Shown here one piece after another: positions 7,775-13,617 of a DNA stretch of 14,583 nt. Origin of the DNA: Cellvibrio sp. Its GTDB lineage: Bacteria; Pseudomonadota; Gammaproteobacteria; Pseudomonadales; Cellvibrionaceae. The DNA lies in contig JAJQJO010000113.1 in NCBI GenBank assembly GCA_021323495.1, forward strand, positions 1 through 14,583, given 5' to 3'. Numbering within the stretch: the stretch's first letter is position 1; every line of letters starts with the position of its first letter. Both the position numbers and the translations under genes were made by a program. The notes under the pieces were generated by a model that made no database searches, had not been told where the DNA came from, and saw only the letters and a list, made by a program, of their open reading frames with translations.

Positions 7775-8275
7775 ATGGCTATTATAAAAACGGTAAAAAA
7801 AGTAACTCTTCTTGGCAGTTTGCTGATGTTTTCTGGCTGTGCCAGCATTGTTAGCGATTCGAGCTACCCTGTTGCGATTCAATCTACCCCTGATTTTGCC
7901 AACTTCACTATTACCAATAAAAGTGGGGTAACCGTCCACACGGGAGTCACCCCAACTATAGTGACTTTGAAAGCAGGTGCGGGTTATTTCAAATCCGAGA
8001 GCTACAGCATCAAAGTTTCAAAAGAAGGTTATGCCGATAAAACGTTTGTTTTATCCAGCACTATGGATGGATGGTATTGGGGCAACATTTTAATTGGTGG
8101 TTTGATTGGTATGTTGATTGTCGATCCAATTACTGGTGCGATGTATAAATTGCCTGCTGATGTGGCCATCAATTTAGATACGACGACAACCGCTAGCAAC
8201 AATCAGATCATGACTATTGCCAGTTATGATTCGTTGAATGAAGAGCAAAAAGCGAAATTGATAAAAGTGAACTAA
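7775..8275 (+). CDS. Small envelope lipoprotein with PEGA-like region
   Basis: A 166-residue protein with a lipoprotein signal (KK near the start, hydrophobic 11-19, lipobox FSGC with Cys22; Ala at +2 suggests the outer membrane). Residues about 30-85 form a short beta-rich stretch (VAIQSTPDFANFTITNKSG ... YSIKVSKEGYADKTFVL) of the kind seen in PEGA-like surface domains. It is followed by a hydrophobic Gly-rich segment at about 96-120 with GWYWGNILIGGLIG, then VDPITGAMYKLP. That GWYxGN...VDPxTGAMyxL signature recurs in many small proteobacterial lipoproteins; no enzymatic role is known to me. GGA at 7764-7766 lies eight bases before the ATG. The gene appears monocistronic, with its own promoter and a strong hairpin right after the stop. 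Confidence 0.8.
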   Translation: MAIIKTVKKVTLLGSLLMFSGCASIVSDSSYPVAIQSTPDFANFTITNKSGVTVHTGVTPTIVTLKAGAGYFKSESYSIKVSKEGYADKTFVLSSTMDGWYWGNILIGGLIGMLIVDPITGAMYKLPADVAINLDTTTTASNNQIMTIASYDSLNEEQKAKLIKVN

Positions 8276-8278
8276 TGG

Positions 8279-8316
8279 GTAACGAATCCCCTAGCCTTGG
8301 CTAGGGGATTCGTTAC
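8279..8316. repeat. Perfect 18-bp inverted repeat between convergent genes
   Basis: GTAACGAATCCCCTAGCC (8279-8296) is the exact reverse complement of 8299-8316, with only TT between. It starts four bases after the lipoprotein stop and contains the TAA stop of the opposing acetyltransferase (8313-8315). In RNA either strand would form a very stable hairpin, so it may end transcription from both sides. However, there is no T-run downstream on the plus strand and only a weak one on the minus strand, so it is listed as a repeat. Confidence 0.9.
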
Positions 8317-8831
8317 GCTCCCACTCCCACTCGCATCACATTAACCTGCCTTCCACCTAACTTTGTACGACGCACGATTTCCCAGCCGCGTTTTTGATAA
8401 TAATCGGTGTAATCCGTAGCAGAAAGCCAAAGCTCCTCCAACCCCAAACCCTGCGCATAATTTTTTGCAGCATCAATCAAGAGATTGCCAATACCTTGCT
8501 GACGCAAATTTTCCAGCACGAATAAATTACTTAGCCACACCGGTGATTTGCTCGCCACTTTGGGCATGCGCTCGCTACTGCGGTAGGTGTAATTGACAAG
8601 GCTGGTGCAACCGACCAGTTGGTTGCCGCGCAGTGCGATCAGCGTTTTGGGAATAGTATTTTGTTGGACATGCAATACCAGCCGTTGCTGACGCAATGCA
8701 AGTGAGGATTTCAAACCCTGGCGCTCACATTCCTGATGATGCCATTGGGCGACCTGCGCAAAAAATTCCGGCTTTTGCTCAAGCACAAAAATATCAGGGA
8801 CTAAAACAAGCGTAGAACGAGGTAGATTCAC
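8313..8831 (-). CDS. GNAT-family N-acetyltransferase
   Basis: A 172-residue acetyl-CoA-dependent acetyltransferase when read from the GTG at 8831. The acetyl-CoA loop is RQQGIG at residues 110-115 after the beta-strand WLSNLFVLE, and the C-terminal motif YYQKRGW is at 144-150; both are typical of GNAT. The acceptor substrate is unknown. The frame stays open to an ATG at 8960, but that start would place the lipA terminator (8929-8956) inside the gene, and the extra N-terminal residues do not look like GNAT. Moving the start to GTG 8831 gives a normal family length; a TTG at 8849 is an alternative. A TATAAA box on the minus strand at 8882-8877 may be the -10 element. Its stop codon lies within the inverted repeat shared with the convergent lipoprotein gene. 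Confidence 0.75.
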   Translation of the reverse strand: MNLPRSTLVLVPDIFVLEQKPEFFAQVAQWHHQECERQGLKSSLALRQQRLVLHVQQNTIPKTLIALRGNQLVGCTSLVNYTYRSSERMPKVASKSPVWLSNLFVLENLRQQGIGNLLIDAAKNYAQGLGLEELWLSATDYTDYYQKRGWEIVRRTKLGGRQVNVMRVGVGA

Positions 8832-8928
8832 AATAACCCGGTGTAACAAAATGAGTGAATTGGCTATAGCTGCGATTTTATAAACGCTAAGAAACCAACA
8901 GCGCTGGATAAGTGACAGCAGCAGAGAC

Positions 8929-8956
8929 AAAAAACTCCCGGCGTGCGGGAGTTTTT
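8929..8956 (-). terminator. Intrinsic terminator of the lipoate operon
   Basis: On the minus strand, CTCCCG (8951-8946), a five-base loop CACGC and CGGGAG (8940-8935) are followed by TTTTTT (8934-8929). A-residues ahead of the stem extend the pairing. It begins about 20 bases after the lipA stop. The A-run/T-run symmetry means it could also act on the plus strand (TTTTT at 8952-8956). Confidence 0.9.
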
Positions 8957-8977
8957 GCAAAACAGTGCGAAAATGAA

Positions 8978-9968
8978 TCAGGCGTTTTTAGTTTCGCCAA
9001 ACCATTTCACATCTTCACCATGGGCTTGTTTATCCGCATGGTATGACGATCTAACCAGTGGACCACAAGCGGCGTGTTTGAAGCCCATGTCTTCGGCGAG
9101 CCTGGTGTACTCGGCAAACTCATCGGGATGCACGTAGCGCTCTACCGGCAAGTGGTCTTTGGATGGCTGCAAATATTGGCCGATGGTGAGCATGTCGATA
9201 TCGTGGTCGCGCATGTGCTGCATGACTTCGATAATTTCTTCTTGTGTTTCACCGAGACCAACCATCAAACCGGATTTGGTCAGCACATCAGGACGGCGCG
9301 CCTTGTATTGCTTGAGCAATTCCAGCGACCAATTGTAGTTAGCGCCGGGACGCGCCTGGCGATACAAACGCGCAACGGTTTCCATATTGTGGTTGAACAC
9401 ATCGGGCGCTTCTTTTTCAAGAATATCCAGCGCGATTTCCATGCGGCCACGGAAATCCGGCACCAACACTTCTACTTGCAATTTCGGACTGAGCGCGCGC
9501 GCCTCGCGGATGCAGTCGGCAAAATGCTGTGCGCCGCCATCGCGCAGGTCGTCGCGATCTACCGAGGTAATCACCACATATTTCAAGCGCATCTCGGCAA
9601 TCGCTTCAGCGAGTTTGCGCGGCTCCTGTTCGTCGAGCGGATTGGGTTTGCCATGGCCAACGTCACAGAAGGGGCAGCGACGGGTACAAATATCACCCAT
9701 GATCATAAAGGTCGCGGTGCCGCCGCTAAAACATTCGCCCAAAGCGCAGGATAGATTTGATGCGCTCCACTTCCGGCGATGCAGGAATACGCACACGGAT
9801 CCAGTCGGGTTTGCGCTGTAGATCAGGACGATCGCTGGCGATTACTTTTACCGGAATACGCTCGACCTTATCGGCATCGCGCAGTTTTTCGCCCTGCTTG
9901 TAGCGCTCGGTGCGTTTGACCGGTTGCAGTTCGGGAACAAAGGTAGATACGGGTGGAAGATCTGACAT
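8978..9968 (-). pseudogene. lipA: Lipoyl synthase, disrupted by an internal deletion and frameshift
   Basis: LipA is a radical-SAM enzyme that inserts two sulfurs into octanoyl groups on lipoyl domains, using an auxiliary [4Fe-4S] cluster as sulfur donor. From ATG 9968 the frame reads MSDLPPVSTF ... GEKLRDADKVERIPVKV ... KPDWIRVRIPASPEVERIKSILR, then hits TAG at 9728-9726. The remainder continues in another frame from LGECFSGGTATFM through the intact radical-SAM motif CTRRCPFC and the C-terminal RSSYHA to TGA at 8978. Between ILR and LGEC the family has 15 residues including CEEASC; here a single base (9743) remains, a net loss of about 44 bases. Two cysteines of CX4CX5C are therefore gone. 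Restoring 44 bases would give 344 residues, a normal size. As sequenced it cannot make active LipA; an assembly error remains possible. Confidence 0.9.
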
Positions 9969-10016
9969 ACGAATCTCGTTTTGTTGGCGATGGTGCCACT
10001 AGCTCGTTGCGAGTCC

Positions 10017-10104
10017 GGAATACCCTTGCGAGACACGCCGTGAACCCATCCATGGGGGCTTGTCTTCGACATCCATGTCTCAGACAGTCTCACAAGGGTA
10101 TTCC
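10017..10104. repeat. 88-base cloverleaf-like palindromic element between lipB and lipA
   Basis: Outer arms GGAATACCCTTGCGAGAC (10017-10034) and its complement at 10087-10104 pair at 17 of 18 positions. Inside lie two smaller palindromes, CCCAT-CC-ATGGG at 10045-10056 and TGTCT-tc-GACAT-CC-ATGTC-tc-AGACA at 10061-10086, both with a CC loop. The whole can fold as a three-way junction on either strand. The form suggests a dispersed intergenic palindromic repeat; copies elsewhere in the genome cannot be seen from here. Confidence 0.85.
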
Positions 10105-10139
10105 TGCCTCACAACTACCTATGAAGTGAATTCAAGAAA

Positions 10140-10787
10140 TTAGATGGCGCGCATTGTACAGGTTTCATAGCCCAATTTCCGCGCAAATTGTGCGACAAGT
10201 TGGGTTTGCACATCCTCCAATGATGGGGGATTGGGCAATAAGTCTTTCATCTGGGTCATCGCCAGGCCTTGGTAGCCGCAGGGGTTGATCCGCTTAAAGG
10301 GTGCCAGATCCATCGCTACGTTCAAGGCAAGTCCGTGAAAACTGCAACCGCGCCGTACACGCAAACCGAGCGAGGCTATCTTGTCACCTTTCACGTACAC
10401 GCCCGGTGCATCGGGCTTAGCCGTTGATTCAATCGCATAATGCGCCAAAGTCGCAACAATCGTCTGCTCGATAGACGTCACCAACTCGCGCACACCGATC
10501 TTTAATCGGCGCAGATCCAACAGTGGATAAGCCACCAACTGGCCGGGGCCATGGTAAGTCACCTGCCCACCGCGATCGCTTTGCACGACCGGAATATCAC
10601 CGGGAAACAACAGATGCTCCGGCTTGCCCGCCTGCCCCTGGGTAAACACCGGGGGATGCTCCACCAGCCACAGCTGGTCGATAGTCTCGGGAGTACGCTG
10701 GTTGGTGAACTCGGTCATCGCTTGCCAGCTAGTGAGGTAATCCTGCTGGCCGAGGTTGATAACCTCCAAAACACGCGATGAAGGCAA
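10140..10787 (-). CDS. lipB: Octanoyl-[ACP]:protein N-octanoyltransferase
   Basis: A 215-residue cytoplasmic enzyme that moves octanoate from acyl carrier protein to the lipoyl domains of pyruvate and 2-oxoglutarate dehydrogenases and the glycine cleavage H protein, making the substrate for LipA. The family signature RGGQVTYHGPGQ is at residues 72-83. Catalytic residues expected from the family are present: Lys136 in KGDKIASLGLRV and Cys170 in NPCGYQ. Length matches E. coli LipB. The start must be TTG 10787 or a later codon, because a TGA lies just upstream in frame; GGTG about nine bases ahead is a possible ribosome site. Only one base separates it from the DUF493 stop, so translation is probably coupled. 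The gene looks fully functional even though its partner lipA is broken. Confidence 0.95.
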   Translation of the reverse strand: MPSSRVLEVINLGQQDYLTSWQAMTEFTNQRTPETIDQLWLVEHPPVFTQGQAGKPEHLLFPGDIPVVQSDRGGQVTYHGPGQLVAYPLLDLRRLKIGVRELVTSIEQTIVATLAHYAIESTAKPDAPGVYVKGDKIASLGLRVRRGCSFHGLALNVAMDLAPFKRINPCGYQGLAMTQMKDLLPNPPSLEDVQTQLVAQFARKLGYETCTMRAI

Positions 10788-10788
10788 C

Positions 10789-11061
10789 TTACATCACCAT
10801 CTTGATATCGCGATTAGCACGCAAGTCTTCGTGGATCGAGGTTAACTGCTCGACGCCAGTGGCAGTAATCCACACGGTCACCGAGTGATAGCGACCCTTG
10901 GTGCTCTCTTTAACGGTAATGCGTGTCTGATCAAAACCCGGCGCATGGCGCTCCATGATCTCGACCACATAAGTATGCAATTCCGGCCCTGCCTCACCCA
11001 ATACTTTGATGGGATAGTTTTCGCAGGGGAATTCGATTTTGGGGGGTTGCTGCTGGGACAT
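10789..11061 (-). CDS. DUF493 (YbeD-like) protein
   Basis: A 90-residue protein of the DUF493/YbeD family, a small ferredoxin-fold-like, ACT-type protein of unproven function that sits before lipB in many proteobacteria. Visible family features are IEFPCENYPIKVLGEAGPEL near the start, RHAPGFD, the KGRYHSVTVWITAT core at about 52-65 and the C-terminal DIKMVM. The start at 11061 gives the usual family length; the frame extends to 11115 with other ATGs, but those would lie on top of the promoter. No strong ribosome site is seen, and the predicted leader is only about 20 bases. First gene of the lipoate operon. Confidence 0.9.
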   Translation of the reverse strand: MSQQQPPKIEFPCENYPIKVLGEAGPELHTYVVEIMERHAPGFDQTRITVKESTKGRYHSVTVWITATGVEQLTSIHEDLRANRDIKMVM

Positions 11062-11088
11062 AAATAAAACCATTGTGAAGAGGCGCGA

Positions 11089-11115
11089 ATTATAACGCTT
11101 GTAGGGTGAGGACAA
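11089..11115 (-). promoter_or_regulatory. Promoter of the DUF493-lipB-lipA operon
   Basis: On the minus strand a perfect TATAAT lies at 11094-11089. The best -35 partner is TTGTCC at 11115-11110 with a short 15-base spacer (TTTTGT would give 17). The transcript would start near 11082, just ahead of the ATG at 11061. The -10 box is convincing; the -35 assignment is less so. Confidence 0.65.
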
Positions 11116-11312
11116 AACGAATAAAAAACGATATAGACTTTTATGAACCAGCGGGGTTGACCAATCAGCCCGTAATCCTCAACGAGCAAAACTTTAACAC
11201 GGTCACAATTGCACCAGCTTCGGCAATCAAAATAACTATACATCCTTTATTTCCATCGAATTCCTAATACTATCCCCTTGCCTTTTACGATGCCTCAATA
11301 TGGAGTTTTGCA

Positions 11313-11693
11313 ATGCATCCGAATATGCCCAAAAAAATATCGATATCGACCCTGCTGTGCACAGGTTTCCTTTGCAGCTGTGCACTGGCAGATCCAACTC
11401 AACCCATGGCTATTACTGAAGACAGGGTAAATCTCTCGGCGGCCGAGTTTTTACCTGAGTTCATTAGTAAATCACCAGAAAGGAGAACAGCAGCCCGATT
11501 GTACTTACTCGGTGTACTCGATAGCTCCGAAGGAAAGACCTGGTGTAGTTACAACCAGATTAAAACAGTAACCATTAACGAATTTGTATTTGAATACCTG
11601 AAAAAACAACCGGCAGAGAAACTGAAACCTAGAGCCTCTGCACTTATTGAAGAAGCACTTCACCAATCATTCCCTTGCAAGGAAGCACAATGA
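11313..11693 (+). CDS. Secreted Rap1a/Tai-like protein
   Basis: A 126-residue periplasmic protein. The signal peptide (PKK, then hydrophobic ISTLLCTGFLCSC) ends with ALA, giving cleavage after Ala26. The mature part follows the Rap1a/Tai pattern as I know it: an AARLYLLGVLDSSEG helix, WC with Cys78, a VFEYLKKQPAEKLKPRASALIEEAL helical stretch and a final FPC with Cys122. The two cysteines probably form a disulfide. Rap1a proteins of Serratia and Tai proteins are immunity factors against type VI amidase effectors, but many members are single genes with no effector nearby, as here, so an immunity role is unproven. GGAG at 11302-11305 is seven bases before the ATG; another in-frame ATG at 11325 is less well placed. 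Confidence 0.7.
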   Translation: MHPNMPKKISISTLLCTGFLCSCALADPTQPMAITEDRVNLSAAEFLPEFISKSPERRTAARLYLLGVLDSSEGKTWCSYNQIKTVTINEFVFEYLKKQPAEKLKPRASALIEEALHQSFPCKEAQ

Positions 11694-11732
11694 GGAAACA
11701 GGTTAAAAATTGATGGTCTAACCAACGTTTCC
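11694..11732 (+). repeat. Imperfect inverted repeat after the Rap1a-like gene
   Basis: Directly behind the stop, GGAAAC (11694-11699) pairs with GTTTCC (11727-11732), and GGTTA (11701-11705) pairs with TAACC (11719-11723), giving an 11-bp bulged stem. There is no T-run after it, so termination is only a possibility. The rest of the gap up to 11870 shows nothing I can name. Confidence 0.4.
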
Positions 11733-11880
11733 CGGCAACAAACATTTCCCCTCCTCTTCCTGTAACACCTATTCATAAAAAGCCTTATCAGCTATTCTCG
11801 CTGCTATCTCTGCACGGCCAAAAAATAATTTAAACGACACAACCCGGATAAGCGCCAGGCTCGCCATGGCGTAAGGACAG

Positions 11881-12564
11881 TTGGATTTGTTACTCGATAC
11901 CCGCCACTCTATTGAAACCCCGGAAGGTGCCCTGCTCCCGCTGACTCCAGCCGGTTTTGGTGTGCGTGCGCTGGCGCAGCTACTGGATATCATGATCCGT
12001 TACAGCATCATTCTGGTGGTAGCAACCCTGCTCACGCTGCTTGGCGGCATGGGCACCGGCATCGCGCTTATCCTGATGTTCGTCTGCGAATGGTTTTACC
12101 CGGTGTATTTTGAAGTGGCACGCCAGGGGCGTACACCCGGTAAAAAATGGATGGGGATTCGCGTTGTTAATGATGATGGTACCCCCATTACCTTTGGCCC
12201 TTCACTACTGCGCAACCTGCTGCGCTTTGTCGATTTCCTGCCAATGCTCTACCTCACCGGCATTATTGCCAGCCTATGCAACCGCCAGTTCAAACGCCTG
12301 GGTGATCTGGCGGCGGGCAGCATGGTGATTTACGAGGCGCCGCCAGCCCGTGAACCCAGCTTTGAAGTGCGCGGCCAGTTACCGGTGCCTGCGGATTTTT
12401 CCACCGACGAACAGCGCGCGCTGCTCGGGTTCGCCGAGCGCAGCAAATACTTATCGGCCGAGCGCCAAAGCGAATTGGCCACCATCCTCCTGCCCGTTAT
12501 CGGCAGCAAAGATCCGGTGATTGCCATTAAACAAATGGCCAATACCATGGTCGGCAAGCACTAG
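11881..12564 (+). CDS. RDD-family membrane protein
   Basis: A protein of about 227 residues with the RDD domain: an Arg and an Asp in the first helix (GVRALAQLLDIMIRYS), a second hydrophobic segment (TGIALILMFVCEWFYPVYFE), the conserved GRTPGKKWMGIRVV loop, RNLLRFVDFLPMLY and the closing RLGDLAAGSMVIYE. RDD proteins are inner-membrane proteins, some linked to ion transport, with no general function. The C-terminal 75 residues are a soluble tail. The start is TTG: AAGGA at 11873-11877 is three bases from TTG 11881 and nine from an in-frame TTG at 11887, so the true start could be two codons later. It begins a cluster with the SpoIIM-like gene 30 bases on. Confidence 0.9.
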   Translation: MDLLLDTRHSIETPEGALLPLTPAGFGVRALAQLLDIMIRYSIILVVATLLTLLGGMGTGIALILMFVCEWFYPVYFEVARQGRTPGKKWMGIRVVNDDGTPITFGPSLLRNLLRFVDFLPMLYLTGIIASLCNRQFKRLGDLAAGSMVIYEAPPAREPSFEVRGQLPVPADFSTDEQRALLGFAERSKYLSAERQSELATILLPVIGSKDPVIAIKQMANTMVGKH

Positions 12565-12594
12565 GGCCTATGTAGTGAAACAAGAGCAAGGGCG

Positions 12595-13617
12595 ATGAAA
12601 CAAGGACAATTTGAACAACTCTACCAACCCCTCTGGCATGTTATGGAGCTGGAGATTATCGAGCTGGAAAAACCTGATGGCCGACTCAAGGGCAATGAAC
12701 TGGCAAATTTTGCCAGCCGCTATCGCCGCCTCTGCCATTTCCATGCGCTCGCCAAAGACCGCAACTACTCCAGCCATTTAGTGGATAAACTCGGCGATCT
12801 GGTGGTGCGCGGCCACCAGCAGTTGTATCGCCGCAAGCAACCTTTTATGCAGCAGCTCACGCGTTTTATCGTGGCGGGATTTCCGCGTCTGGTGCGCGCA
12901 CAGCAGCGTTATATCTGGTGGGCAACTGCACTGCTGTATGTTCCCGGCTTGCTGATGTTTTTAGCGATCCTGTGGCAGCCGGATCTGGTCTACACCATCA
13001 CCGCCCCCGAGCAAGTCAGTTCATTTGAAAGTATGTATGACCCGGACAACCGCACCCTCGGCAGCGCGCGCGAATCCGATACCAATGTGCAGATGTTTGG
13101 CTTTTATATCCGCAACAATATCAGCGTTGCCTTCCGCACGTTTGCTTCGGGAATTTTATTTGGCGTCGGCTCGATTTTCTTCCTTATCTATAACGGCCTG
13201 TTGATGGGCGCTGTTGCAGGGCACCTGACCAACGCCGAATTTACCCAAACTTTTTTCAGTTTTGTGGTTGGCCATTGCAGCTTTGAGTTGACTGCAATTG
13301 TGATCGCCGGTGCAGCGGGATTAAAACTGGGTTATGCACTGCTCGCGCCGGGCAACCTCACACGCACGGAATCGCTCAAACGCGCCAGCTTTATCGCCAT
13401 CCAATTGGTTTACGGGGTGATTATCATGTTGGTTATCGCCGCGTTTATCGAAGCATTCTGGTCATCCAACAATATCCTTATGCCCTGGCAAAAATATCTG
13501 GTGGGCGGATTCCTGTGGGTATTGGTGATTGGCTATCTGGTATTCAGCGGGCGCGATTTACGCACTGATGCGGTTGATAAAAAGCCCACCGAAAAAAGCG
13601 AGGCTGCGCAGGGATGA
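12595..13617 (+). CDS. SpoIIM-family (stage II sporulation protein M-like) membrane protein
   Basis: A 340-residue inner-membrane protein. Residues 1-105 are a basic, soluble helical part; membrane segments follow at about 108-127, 180-210, 225-250, 265-288 and 302-318. The family hallmark is HCSFELTAIVIAGAAGLKLG at 227-246. In Bacillus SpoIIM takes part in forespore engulfment, but in non-sporulating proteobacteria the family sits in clusters with RDD, DUF4129, DUF4350 and MoxR-type AAA+ genes. The role there is undefined and this is not evidence of sporulation. AAGAG at 12582-12586 is eight bases before the ATG. The stop TGA overlaps the next start as ATGA, indicating translational coupling. 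Confidence 0.9.
   Translation: MKQGQFEQLYQPLWHVMELEIIELEKPDGRLKGNELANFASRYRRLCHFHALAKDRNYSSHLVDKLGDLVVRGHQQLYRRKQPFMQQLTRFIVAGFPRLVRAQQRYIWWATALLYVPGLLMFLAILWQPDLVYTITAPEQVSSFESMYDPDNRTLGSARESDTNVQMFGFYIRNNISVAFRTFASGILFGVGSIFFLIYNGLLMGAVAGHLTNAEFTQTFFSFVVGHCSFELTAIVIAGAAGLKLGYALLAPGNLTRTESLKRASFIAIQLVYGVIIMLVIAAFIEAFWSSNNILMPWQKYLVGGFLWVLVIGYLVFSGRDLRTDAVDKKPTEKSEAAQG

Noticed and set aside
9074..9754. Long plus-strand ORF of 226 codons opposite lipA
   Set aside because: It lies antisense to clearly recognisable LipA sequence and its product resembles no family; it is a shadow of GC-rich codon use in lipA.
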